Shown: positions 8,051 through 16,487 of the stretch, piece after piece
How the letters are laid out: every line of letters starts with the position of its first letter
Numbering within the stretch: position 1 is the stretch's first letter
Source of the DNA: an uncultured Poribacteria bacterium
GTDB lineage: Bacteria > Poribacteria > WGA-4E > WGA-3G
Length of the DNA: 64,000 nucleotides
Direction of reading: 5' to 3'
Assembly (NCBI GenBank): GCA_958295855.1
Contig: OY282383.1
Location: 1,468,481-1,532,480 of the forward strand
Notes under the pieces: generated by a model
The model's database searches: none
What the model saw: only the letters and a program-made list of their open reading frames with translations
What the model was told of the DNA's origin: nothing
Translations under genes and position numbers: made by a program

Positions 8051-9238
8051 GTGGTGTTACCATTACACGTTTTAATTATTAGTTCGATTGTGAAGATTTT
8101 AATTATTGCACATCTGCTGATTATTGGCGTAATGGCAATGATCTGGTCAGAACGCCGGGTAAGCGGTTGGATGCAGGACAGGCTTGGGCCCAATCGGGTG
8201 GGTTTCCAAGGGATTCTGCAGCCGATTGCAGACGGAATTAAGTTCTTGTTCAAGGAGGATCTTATCCCGAATCACGTGGATAAGCCACTTTACGTGCTGG
8301 CACCGGCGATGCTATTAGTACCCGCGATGATTACAATTGCAGTGGTGCCCTTTGGGAGTTCTCTCACGATATTCGGGCATGAAATCCCACTCCAGATTGC
8401 TGATATCAGCATCGGAATTTTGTATATCTTGGCGATTACCTCGCTCGGCGTTTACGGCGTTGTTCTGGGGGCGTGGGCATCTAATAACAAATACTCCCTT
8501 TTAGGGGGCTTACGTTCATCGGCGCAAATGATTAGTTACGAATTGACACTGGGCTTGGCAATTATCGGTGTGCTGATGCTCACTGTAGTGGAGCCGGGGG
8601 AATCGGCATTGAGTCTGCGAAAGATTGCAGAGTCGCAGGGAAAAGCACTCTGGAATTGGAATTTCCTCATCCACTTTCCGGCGTTTCTAGCATTTACGAC
8701 GGCGATGTTCGCGGAGACAAACCGCCTGCCGTTCGACCTTGCCGAAGCAGAGCAGGAGCTGGTCGCGGGGTATCATACCGAATACAGTAGCATGAAATTT
8801 GCTCTATTTTTCATGGCAGAATATATGAACATGATTGTCGGCTCTGCCGTGACAGTGACTCTCTTCTTGGGGGGATGGCACTTCTTCGGCTTGGAAAACG
8901 TGGGCGGCCCGGTGTGGAGCGGACTTATCTCGTTCGGCATCATCTTTGTCAAAACGGCGATTTTCCTGTTTGTGTTTATTTGGGTACGCTGGACACTTCC
9001 AAGATTCCGGTATGATCAGCTGATGAACTTCGGTTGGAAATTCTTGTTGCCTGTGGCGTTGACTTCAATTGTTGTAACAGGCATCTTATGGGTAACGACA
9101 CAATCCCGGCTGTTAGTAGGTATCGGCAACGTGGTTGCAGCATTTATTGTGGTATCAATTGTAGCAGGGTTACTCGTTATGAATAAGACCCCTGAGCCAG
9201 CAACACCTGAGTTATCTGGCTTAGATGCAATAGAATAG
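8051..9238 (+). CDS. nuoH: NADH-quinone oxidoreductase subunit H
   Basis: NuoH is the membrane subunit that closes the quinone chamber. The conserved ERRVSGWMQDRLGPNRVG loop and ETNRLPFDLAEAEQELVAG stretch are present among eight or nine hydrophobic helices. The frame is open from GTG 8009, but GGAAGGAG at 8038-8045 points to GTG 8051 (or 8054) as start, giving 395 aa. The C-terminus has an additional hydrophobic segment and a PEPATPEL tail beyond the usual end. nuoJ follows after 10 bp; nuoI, normally next, is not here. Confidence 0.93.
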   Translation: MVLPLHVLIISSIVKILIIAHLLIIGVMAMIWSERRVSGWMQDRLGPNRVGFQGILQPIADGIKFLFKEDLIPNHVDKPLYVLAPAMLLVPAMITIAVVPFGSSLTIFGHEIPLQIADISIGILYILAITSLGVYGVVLGAWASNNKYSLLGGLRSSAQMISYELTLGLAIIGVLMLTVVEPGESALSLRKIAESQGKALWNWNFLIHFPAFLAFTTAMFAETNRLPFDLAEAEQELVAGYHTEYSSMKFALFFMAEYMNMIVGSAVTVTLFLGGWHFFGLENVGGPVWSGLISFGIIFVKTAIFLFVFIWVRWTLPRFRYDQLMNFGWKFLLPVALTSIVVTGILWVTTQSRLLVGIGNVVAAFIVVSIVAGLLVMNKTPEPATPELSGLDAIE

Positions 9239-9248
9239 GAGGCATGCC

Positions 9249-9770
9249 ATGAATGCAGAACAGATTCTATTTATCGTTTTTGGAGGAATCTCGCTGGTTG
9301 GGGCGGTTTCTGTCATCTCGTTTCGGCATCCGATTTACAGTGCGCTGGCACTTATTGTAACGTTTTTCGCGCAGGCGGGGTTGTTTGTGCTATTGGGGGC
9401 GCATTTTGTCGCTGCGGCGCAAGTCATTGTTTATGCGGGCGCGATTATGGTGCTGTTTCTCTTTGTGATTATGCTCCTCAATCTCGGCACACTCTCAGCG
9501 AGTGGAAGTATCGTCGGGAAATTGAAAGGTGTTGCTATTGTATTAGGGCTTCTCTTGGCGGCGGAAGGTATTTATATCGCTGTGAATGCACTCAATGAGA
9601 CTGCAGTTGCATCAGCACAGCCCACCGCAGCCCCGGTCACAACCTACCAGATTGGGGAACTTTTGTTCAGCAAGTATCTCTTACCCTTTGAAGTTACCTC
9701 ACTCATACTGCTTGCCGCACTGATTGGGGTTATTGTTCTCGTGAAACGTGACGGCCCGGACACCGACTAA
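9249..9770 (+). CDS. nuoJ: NADH-quinone oxidoreductase subunit J
   Basis: Membrane subunit next to NuoA and NuoK in the pump. The 173-aa protein has five hydrophobic segments and the conserved IYSALALIVTFFAQAGLFVLLGAHFVAAAQVIVYAGAIMVLFLFVIMLL-like region (about residues 28-78), in which the pi-bulge helix lies. It begins 10 bp after nuoH, behind AGGAGGC. Confidence 0.94.
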   Translation: MNAEQILFIVFGGISLVGAVSVISFRHPIYSALALIVTFFAQAGLFVLLGAHFVAAAQVIVYAGAIMVLFLFVIMLLNLGTLSASGSIVGKLKGVAIVLGLLLAAEGIYIAVNALNETAVASAQPTAAPVTTYQIGELLFSKYLLPFEVTSLILLAALIGVIVLVKRDGPDTD

Positions 9771-9775
9771 ATGGC

Positions 9776-9910
9776 TTTTCGTCAATTGGGTTTCTGCTCA
9801 GATTTTTCCGCATGAGGTATATACCCCCGCTTTGCGGGGGTTTCCACCCTCTTCAAAATCGGGTTTCTTTTTCGTTCTAGTGCATTTCTTGCCAATTAAT
9901 GCATAGAAGC
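9776..9910 (+). repeat. R2 element, copy 2
   Basis: Same 133-bp element as 6163-6296 but on the plus strand, filling the nuoJ-nuoK spacer. It starts TTTTCGTCAATTGGG and ends AATTAATGCATAGAAGC. The central R1 palindrome is ACCCCCGC-TTT-GCGGGGGT (9823-9841), in the opposite sense to that of copy 3. Confidence 0.87.
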
Positions 9911-9981
9911 ATGAAGTTTGGGAAGGAGATTCCTGTAATAGGGCACGGACAACTGACAACTATCTTCAGAAAGGATTTGGT

Positions 9982-10281
9982 ATGGGATTGGAATATTATC
10001 TAATTTTAAGCGCGCTCCTGTTTACAACGGGCGTGATCGGAGTCCTCATCCGCAGGAATGCGATTATTATTTTTATGTGTATTGAACTGATGCTGAATGC
10101 GGCAAATCTTGCCTTTGTAGCAATCAGTCGTCATCTGGGCGAGACAACCGGTCAGGTATTTGTCTTCTTTGTCATGACTGTTGCTGCTGCCGAGGTTGCG
10201 ATTGGATTGGCAATCATTGTCAGTGTTTTTAAGCATCGTCAAACGGTTAATGTGGATGAGGTTAATTCGTTGAAGGGCTAA
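9982..10281 (+). CDS. nuoK: NADH-quinone oxidoreductase subunit K
   Basis: Smallest antiporter-like-chain subunit (99 aa, three helices). The two functionally important membrane glutamates are visible in [14 protein letters not shown] and [22 protein letters not shown] precedes the ATG. Confidence 0.95.
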   Translation: MGLEYYLILSALLFTTGVIGVLIRRNAIIIFMCIELMLNAANLAFVAISRHLGETTGQVFVFFVMTVAAAEVAIGLAIIVSVFKHRQTVNVDEVNSLKG

Positions 10282-10408
10282 CGGGCGAGGCGAGGTACAC
10301 GAAAAACTTGCATCAGAAACCTCCGACGAGAGCTATAGAGCATCGTCACACCTACCTTGCCACCTGATTACTCCGCAAGGAAAGACGAAAAACAAAAAGG
10401 AGGGTTGA

Positions 10409-12304
10409 ATGTCCCTTGGATTGATTGTTGTCCTGTTAATTTCCCCGTTTGCTGGGTTTCTGATTAACGGGTTGTTTGGCAAATGGCTAAAAGGTAAGGA
10501 GAAACTGAGCGGTTGGATAAGCGCGCTTGCAGTGTTCGTCTCGTTCGCCTGTTCTATTATCGCCTTCACGAGCGTGCGCGGTGGTGGAGGGATGAGTGGA
10601 GATGAAGGCATACTTTATGAATGGATTAAAGGCGAGTCGTTCGCTTTCAATATCGGCTTCCATGTTGACGCGCTGACGACGGTAATGTTATTGGTTATCA
10701 CGGGCGTTGGATTCATTATCCACGTGTACTCAATCGGTTACATGCACGGTGATTCGGGGTACACACGCTATTTTGCCTATCTGAATCTCTTTGTGTTTGC
10801 AATGCTGATCCTCGTCCTTGGCAATAATTACCTGATGATGTTCGTCGGGTGGGAAGGTGTTGGGCTTTGTTCCTATCTGCTCATCGGATTCTGGTATGAG
10901 AAACAGTCGGCGACGGATGCTGGGAAAAAGGCGTTTATTGTCAATCGTATCGGTGATTTCGGTTTCCTGCTTGGAATGTTTACGTTGTTTGCCGCGTTCG
11001 GTAGCCTTGACTTTACGACGATATTTGATAGTGCCGATGCAGGGAATTTCCAACAGATTTTCGGGGCAAGTACGCTCGTGATTGCGACGTTACTACTCTT
11101 TGTTGGCGCGGTAGGTAAATCGGCACAGATTCCGCTCTACGTGTGGTTGCCCGACGCGATGGAAGGGCCCACCCCTGTAAGTGCGTTAATTCACGCCGCC
11201 ACAATGGTAACTGCGGGTGTGTATATGATAGCGCGCTCTGCGGTACTTTATGAACTGGCAGAAACAGGGGAAGTTGTGGCATGGATTGGGGTTTTGACTG
11301 CGTTTTTCGCAGCAACAATTGCACTGGCGCAGAATGATATTAAACGCATCCTCGCCTATTCAACTGTAAGTCAACTGGGCTATATGTTCGTCGGTGTCGG
11401 TGTTGGTGCGTATGCCTCCGGCATTTTTCATTTGGTGACGCATGCCTTCTTTAAAGGATTGATGTTTCTCACAGCCGGTAGTGTGATGCACGCGATGGCG
11501 AATGAATTGGATATGCGGAAGATGGGCGGTTTAAGAGCCAAAATGCCGATAACGCATTGGACCTTTTTGGTGGGTGCTATGGCGATTGCAGGCGTGCCGT
11601 TTCTGAGCGGTTTCTGGAGCAAAGATGAAATTTTACACAGCGCGTGGGCGATTTCTCCTGTAATTTACGGCATCGGATTAATCACGGCGTTCCTGACAGC
11701 GTTCTATATGTTCCGCCTCATCTTCGTGACGTTTTATGGTGAATCTCGCGTTGAATCAGGCGTTGCTTCGCATCTCCACGAATCTCCTCCAGTGATGTGG
11801 GTGCCCCTAGCTATTCTGGCCATCCCCTCTGCCTTAATCGGTTTGCTGTTAGGCTGGGGTGGACATAACAGTTGGTTCCACCATTTCACGGAGCATGTCT
11901 TCCCCAAGGCACATGGTGAGGCCTCAGGCAATATGTTAGTATTTATGGGAATTTCATCGGTTGTCGGTTTGGCCGGCATTGCGTTTGCATGGATACGTTA
12001 CCGAGAACGAGTACCGGCCGCGGAACCTACCCATGCGCTGCACAAACTTGTTGCGAACAAGTACTACATTGACGAAGTGTATAACGCGGTTATCGTGCAG
12101 CCGATTAAAAACGGTTCTCATTATCTGCTGTGGCGCATCTTGGATACGGGCATTATTGATGGGATTGTCAACGGGGTGGCCGCGGCTATCCGGCTTATCG
12201 GAGGCACGTTGCGGCGGCTTCAAACGGGGCTTGTCCAAGCCTATATTGTGTCAATGGTTGTCGGGATTGTGCTGTTTCTGGCGTACTATCTATTTGTTCG
12301 GTAG
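10409..12304 (+). CDS. nuoL: NADH-quinone oxidoreductase subunit L
   Basis: NuoL is the distal antiporter-like proton-pump subunit, with the long lateral helix. The 631-aa, highly hydrophobic protein has the expected length. It carries FVGWEGVGLCSYLLIGFW (proton-channel Glu), VGKSAQIPLYVWLPDAMEGPTPVSALIHAATMVTAGVYM-like and FFKGLMFLTAGSVMHAM. The C-terminal HALHKLVANKYYIDEVYNAVIV part corresponds to the amphipathic lateral helix region. AAAAAGGAGGG precedes the start. An R2 repeat starts at the stop codon. Confidence 0.95.
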   Translation: MSLGLIVVLLISPFAGFLINGLFGKWLKGKEKLSGWISALAVFVSFACSIIAFTSVRGGGGMSGDEGILYEWIKGESFAFNIGFHVDALTTVMLLVITGVGFIIHVYSIGYMHGDSGYTRYFAYLNLFVFAMLILVLGNNYLMMFVGWEGVGLCSYLLIGFWYEKQSATDAGKKAFIVNRIGDFGFLLGMFTLFAAFGSLDFTTIFDSADAGNFQQIFGASTLVIATLLLFVGAVGKSAQIPLYVWLPDAMEGPTPVSALIHAATMVTAGVYMIARSAVLYELAETGEVVAWIGVLTAFFAATIALAQNDIKRILAYSTVSQLGYMFVGVGVGAYASGIFHLVTHAFFKGLMFLTAGSVMHAMANELDMRKMGGLRAKMPITHWTFLVGAMAIAGVPFLSGFWSKDEILHSAWAISPVIYGIGLITAFLTAFYMFRLIFVTFYGESRVESGVASHLHESPPVMWVPLAILAIPSALIGLLLGWGGHNSWFHHFTEHVFPKAHGEASGNMLVFMGISSVVGLAGIAFAWIRYRERVPAAEPTHALHKLVANKYYIDEVYNAVIVQPIKNGSHYLLWRILDTGIIDGIVNGVAAAIRLIGGTLRRLQTGLVQAYIVSMVVGIVLFLAYYLFVR

Positions 12305-12437
12305 TTTTCGTCAATTGGGTTTCTGCTCCGATTTTTCCCAGATGGCATTAGCCCCTGCAAAGCAGGGGTAAAATACCAGTGTCAAAATCGGGTTTCTTTT
12401 TGGTTCTATGGTGTTTCTTGCTAATTAATGCATAGAA
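12305..12437 (+). repeat. R2 element, copy 3
   Basis: Begins TTTTCGTCAATTGGG inside the last nuoL bases and ends CTAATTAATGCATAGAA. The central palindrome is CCCCTGC-AAA-GCAGGGG (12352-12368). Compared with copies 1 and 2 the outer arms are nearly identical, while the central palindrome is a different R1 subtype. Confidence 0.87.
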
Positions 12438-12498
12438 TCCAGCATGGTGCAATCATGGCTGCTGTGCGGTAACAAAATCTCAACATAGGAGGAAGAAC

Positions 12499-12927
12499 AT
12501 GAAACAGCATCCTTTTCGACCGCGGGATCTGCTCAGCAAAGAGGTTGCTGGAATCTGCGGTGTTGCAAGGTTGACAGATAAGGCTCGGGCTGCCTATGCT
12601 GGTGAAATCGGAAAGTATAAATACGGTGCTGATTCCGAGCAAGATACAGGGATTTTATCCTTCCTCGGTATTTCAGAGGCAGCGTTTCAGGAAGCTGCTG
12701 TGCGGATTGACAATGACATCAAACTAGGTGCATGGATTTTAGACAACTGCGGGAAATCGTCTAAAGAAATATCGGCGTTCAATCGTAAGGTGAAGCTGTG
12801 GTGGCAGAACAAAATGCTCCGTGGCACTTATCGTGACACTTATTCAAAGCGCCGCCGGCAATTAGCTCAGGCAAAAGAAAACCGTCACCTTTCTGGGTTT
12901 CCTCATAATTCTTGGTTTCCTCATTAA
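12499..12927 (+). CDS. DUF5069-like protein
   Basis: A 142-aa soluble protein. It begins PFRPRDLLSKEVAGICGVARLTDKARAAYAGEIGKYKYG, which resembles the start of DUF5069 proteins (arg/asp-rich, 'lARmiDKaRa...G.lGeY'), and continues with the FLGISEAAFQEAA motif of that family. The biochemical function is unknown. The last 15 residues (HLSGFPHNSWFPH) are low in conservation value. It lies between nuoL and nuoM behind ATAGGAGGAAG, so it is probably co-transcribed. There are no membrane segments, so it is unlikely to be a structural complex I subunit. Confidence 0.6.
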   Translation: MKQHPFRPRDLLSKEVAGICGVARLTDKARAAYAGEIGKYKYGADSEQDTGILSFLGISEAAFQEAAVRIDNDIKLGAWILDNCGKSSKEISAFNRKVKLWWQNKMLRGTYRDTYSKRRRQLAQAKENRHLSGFPHNSWFPH

Positions 12928-13182
12928 TAGTGGTTCTGGGAGAAATTCTGGAGGCGGTGAGTTATTCCTTCAACCCTAGAGGAGGCAACTTGGGATGATA
13001 CACAGCAATAAACCCAATGGATTGCAGCCTTTACGGTTGTAGCAGTGCTTGGCTGCCTCGGGCTCAAGGTATAAACCCCTGCAAGCAGGGGAAAATACCA
13101 CTAGCGTCCGAGATGCTATAAACTACGCGAAGAGAAACTAACCCGCTATTGTAGCGGATCGCAACTTTCTAAGGAGGTTTCT
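12928..13182. other. Spacer before nuoM with an R1 palindrome
   Basis: No gene is seen. An R1-type palindrome CCCCTGC-AA-GCAGGGG lies at 13076-13091, flanked by GGTATAAA and AAAATACC. A strong AAGGAGG (13171-13177) just upstream fixes the TTG start of nuoM. Confidence 0.6.
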
Positions 13183-14871
13183 TTGTTACTTTCAATAGTC
13201 ATTTTTTTACCACTGCTCGGTGTGATAGCCATTGCATTGCTCAGAGGGATGGGGGCATCCGCTATCAAAGGTATCGCACTTGCTATTGGGCTCCTGACAT
13301 TTGCTATTTCGCTGGGGCTTTACACAGGGTTTGATGCCACTACCGCCGAGCTGCAATTTGAGGAGAAACTGGCATGGATTCCAGGGCTGGGCACAAGTTA
13401 TCACCTCGGCATTGACGGCATTTCGCTGTGGTTAGTGTTACTTACGACATTCCTGACACCCGTGTGTATCCTCGCCGCATGGAATTCGGTGGAGAAAGGG
13501 CTCAGCGGCTTTATGATGTCGTTGCTCGCCCTCGAAACAGGAATGTTGGGAGTGTTTTGTGCCCTAGATCTGTTCCTCTTTTTCGTGTTTTGGGAGTCTA
13601 TGCTGATTCCGATGTACTTCCTCATTGGTATATGGGGTGGAGAACGGCGAATTTACGCCACTGTCAAGTTTGTGCTCTATACGATGGCGGGAAGTGCGCT
13701 GATGTTGGTAGGCATTTTGACGCTCTACTTCCAAAACGGTAATAGTTTTGAACTCACGACACTCTACGCGAAAGCAGGTGGATTTGAACATTCGCATCTG
13801 CTATTCCTTGCGTTTTTCATCGCGTTCGCAATTAAAGTACCGCTCTTCCCTTTCCACACCTGGCTCCCAGATGCGCACGTTGAAGCACCTACAGCGGGCA
13901 GTGTTATCTTGGCAGGCGTGCTACTCAAAATGGGAACGTACGGCATAGTCCGATTCTGCCTCCCCCTCTTTCCAGAGGCAGTGACTCATTTCACACCCCT
14001 GATCGTGACACTTGCTGTCATCGGAATTATTTATGGCGCGTTGGTGGCGATGGTACAACCCGATTTGAAGAAGCTGGTGGCGTATTCGAGTGTGAGCCAC
14101 CTCGGTTTTGTCATATTAGGGCTGTTTGCGAAGAATCCGGAAGGTATTCAGGGCAGTGTATTGCAAATGCTCAACCATGGCTTAAGCACAGGGGCACTGT
14201 TCCTCTTGGTAGGGATGATTTATGAACGGCGGCACAGCCGAATGATTGCTGATTTCGGCGGATTGGCAAAGCAGATGCCAATCTTTGCATCTATTTTTAT
14301 GGTCGTGACGTTGTCGTCAATTGGATTACCACCGTTAAACGGATTTGTCGGCGAGTTCATGATACTGCTCGGCAGTTTTCTTACTGATGCTTTCTCGAAG
14401 TGGTACGTGGTTTTTGCGGCAACAGGTGTGATTCTGGCCGCTATTTATATGCTGTGGATGTTCCAACGGGTAATGTTCGGTACACTGGATAAGACAAACG
14501 CAGCTTTGCCTGACCTGAATGCACGCGAAGTCGTTGTTCTGCTCCCGATCCTCCTCTTTATTGTCTGGATTGGGGTGTATCCAAAGCCGTTCCTGAATCG
14601 GATGGAGAAATCTGTAGGGCTTGTTGTAACGCAGGTGCGACAGGAAACCGCTCCCGCAATGGGACACGCAGAAAAACAATCGCTGAGGGACAGCGAGCTT
14701 GTGCTACGAGAGGGGCAGTCGGAAACGCACGCTTCTAAAACAGACTTACAGCAAACGCAGCGCGCACGACATGAAATGAGTGAAGGCACGTCGCATTTGG
14801 GCGTTTACGCCGCAAAAAGGAGGTACAGCGGTAGGAGCGATCTCCCGATCGCGACTCCCTATCATAAATGA
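13183..14871 (+). CDS. nuoM: NADH-quinone oxidoreductase subunit M with repeat-derived tail
   Basis: NuoM is a middle antiporter-like pump subunit. Hallmarks are FWESMLIPMYFLIGIWGG (channel Glu), AIKVPLFPFHTWLPDAHVEAPTAGSVILAGVLLKMGTYG-like and NGFVGEFMILLG. The TTG start is set by AAGGAGG 6 bp upstream. At 562 aa it is about 60-70 residues longer than usual. The extra tail after KSVGLVVTQVRQE is hydrophilic, and its last 30 codons are an R3 repeat (14785-14817) plus a GTAGGAGCGATC-type palindrome translated in frame. The stop overlaps the next ATG (ATGA). Confidence 0.93.
   Translation: MLLSIVIFLPLLGVIAIALLRGMGASAIKGIALAIGLLTFAISLGLYTGFDATTAELQFEEKLAWIPGLGTSYHLGIDGISLWLVLLTTFLTPVCILAAWNSVEKGLSGFMMSLLALETGMLGVFCALDLFLFFVFWESMLIPMYFLIGIWGGERRIYATVKFVLYTMAGSALMLVGILTLYFQNGNSFELTTLYAKAGGFEHSHLLFLAFFIAFAIKVPLFPFHTWLPDAHVEAPTAGSVILAGVLLKMGTYGIVRFCLPLFPEAVTHFTPLIVTLAVIGIIYGALVAMVQPDLKKLVAYSSVSHLGFVILGLFAKNPEGIQGSVLQMLNHGLSTGALFLLVGMIYERRHSRMIADFGGLAKQMPIFASIFMVVTLSSIGLPPLNGFVGEFMILLGSFLTDAFSKWYVVFAATGVILAAIYMLWMFQRVMFGTLDKTNAALPDLNAREVVVLLPILLFIVWIGVYPKPFLNRMEKSVGLVVTQVRQETAPAMGHAEKQSLRDSELVLREGQSETHASKTDLQQTQRARHEMSEGTSHLGVYAAKRRYSGRSDLPIATPYHK
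14785..14817 (+). repeat. R3 repeat inside the nuoM coding region
   Basis: GGCACGTCGCATTTGGGCG, then TTTACGCCGCAAAA. It matches the intergenic units at 58311 and 58360. It is followed by a palindrome-like GTAGGAGCGATC-TCCC-GATCGC stretch (14831-14852). Both are translated as the final NuoM residues. Confidence 0.75.
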
Positions 14872-16340
14872 AGTTCAAACTGGCATCTTGTCTTATTCTT
14901 TGTGTAATTGTGGGGCTTACGTTTTCATTTTCTTATGCATTCGCGGCAGATGATACGGATAGTGACCATGGGGTTGATGGTGCTAAACTTCCAATGTGGA
15001 GCATTATTCCGTTTGTCGGCATCTTACTCTCAATTGCAATTTTCCCCCTCGTGTTGGATTCGCATTTTCTCATCCACCATGGTGGGAAAATGTCGCTGGC
15101 ATGGGCGTTAATCTTCGCAATTCCGTATCTCGTTGCTTTCCGGGGTGACGCTTTTTACGACATCCTACACATCTACCTGATAGACTATATCCCGTTCATT
15201 ATTCTGTTGTGGGGATTGTTTACGGTTGCAGGGGGCATTCTGGTGCGCGGTACGTTGCGCGGCACACCAATCGTGAACACACTTTTATTGCTAATTGGCA
15301 CAGCAATTGCCTCGTGGGTGGGAACGACTGGTGCATCGATGCTCCTCATCCGTCCGTTGATTCGAGCCAATGCGTATCGAAAGAGTAAGGTCCATCTGAT
15401 TATCTTCTTCATCTTTTTGGTTAGCAACATTGGCGGCTCCTTAACACCCTTGGGCGATCCGCCGCTCTTTTTGGGATTCCTGCACGGTGTGCCTTTCTTC
15501 TGGACGACAACCGCACTTTTCACCCAGATGCTATTTATTAGCGTCATCTTGATTGTGCTCTTTTTTGTGGTAGACACACTTATGTTTAAACGGGAAGGCG
15601 GTGTAGTGCCAGACGATGGCACAAACGAACCAATTCGCGTCGATGGGCTATTTAACCTAATTTTCTTGTTAGGCATCGTCGTCGCTGTGTTAATGAGCGG
15701 CACTTTAAAACTGGGCGAAGTTAACATCCTCGGCGTTCAGGTGGCGTGGCAGAATATCGCCCGCGACCTGCTGATTGTCGTCATGGGGCTATTATCTCTC
15801 AAGTTTACACCTTTTAGTGGTAAATTGCGCCAAGAAAACGAGTTTTCATGGGAACCGATCGAAGAGGTTGCCAAGGTGTTCGCCGGTATTTTTATCACGA
15901 TTATTCCGGCGTTGGCAATTCTGAAGGCCGGCGAAAACGGGGTACTGAGCGGATTAATCCGCGCGATCCAAGAGCCCGTACATTACTTCTGGGTGACCGG
16001 GATTCTGTCAAGTTTCTTAGACAATGCACCGACTTATTTGACATTTTTCAACACGGCACTTGGCAAGTTAGATCTGAACGAGGCACTTGTGCCGCAAATC
16101 CTGTCCGGCCAACTGACAGAGAGCCAACACCTAGAGTTTGTGAAATTGCTAACTTCTATTTCCCTCGGTGCGGTGTTTATGGGGGCGAATACCTATATCG
16201 GGAATGCTCCCAATTTCATGGTAAAGGCGATTGCAGAGCAAAGCGGTATCCGCATGCCGAGCTTCTTCGGATATATGCTCTGGTCGGTAGGAATTTTAGC
16301 CCCGCTTTTTGTAATTGTAACACTTGTGTTTCTCCGTTGA
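14868..16340 (+). CDS. NhaD/CitMHS_2-like sodium:proton antiporter family membrane protein
   Basis: A 490-aa polytopic membrane protein (about 12 hydrophobic segments) of the ion-transporter superfamily, near the NhaD and CitMHS groups. It opens with a signal-like segment (residues 1-26, FSYAFA end). The two family half-repeat motifs are seen: TTGASMLLIRPLIRANAYRK with SNIGGSLTPLGDPPLFLGFL in the first half, and SSFLDNAPTYLTFFNTALGK with GANTYIGNAPNFMVKAIAEQ in the second. It likely exchanges Na+ for H+ (family inference; citrate-type transport is the alternative). It overlaps nuoM by 4 bp and precedes nuoN, so it is embedded in the complex I operon. Confidence 0.8.
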   Translation: MKFKLASCLILCVIVGLTFSFSYAFAADDTDSDHGVDGAKLPMWSIIPFVGILLSIAIFPLVLDSHFLIHHGGKMSLAWALIFAIPYLVAFRGDAFYDILHIYLIDYIPFIILLWGLFTVAGGILVRGTLRGTPIVNTLLLLIGTAIASWVGTTGASMLLIRPLIRANAYRKSKVHLIIFFIFLVSNIGGSLTPLGDPPLFLGFLHGVPFFWTTTALFTQMLFISVILIVLFFVVDTLMFKREGGVVPDDGTNEPIRVDGLFNLIFLLGIVVAVLMSGTLKLGEVNILGVQVAWQNIARDLLIVVMGLLSLKFTPFSGKLRQENEFSWEPIEEVAKVFAGIFITIIPALAILKAGENGVLSGLIRAIQEPVHYFWVTGILSSFLDNAPTYLTFFNTALGKLDLNEALVPQILSGQLTESQHLEFVKLLTSISLGAVFMGANTYIGNAPNFMVKAIAEQSGIRMPSFFGYMLWSVGILAPLFVIVTLVFLR

Positions 16341-16446
16341 AGCTAGCAAGAGAGGTCAGTTAACACACTACAAATCTCGTAAGAGGTTTGTGCTGCAACA
16401 GATTACCTCAGCGGCTTCTTCCGAGATTTTCCACAGGATATAGCAA

Positions 16447-16487
16447 CAGCGGAAAATACTCTACTCCGCAAGGAACATTAAAAAATG
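16447..16487 (+). promoter_or_regulatory. Leader motif shared by nuoN and atpA
   Basis: CAGCGGAAAA, 8 bases, TCCGCAAGGAA, then A-rich sequence up to the ATG. Essentially the same block occurs at 25752-25792 before atpA. GCGGA and TCCGC can pair, putting the AAGGAA ribosome site directly after a small stem. A role in translation is inferred. Confidence 0.45.

Noticed and set aside
15848..16363. 171-aa plus-strand frame inside the antiporter gene
   Set aside because: Overlaps the well-supported antiporter in another frame; no family features.
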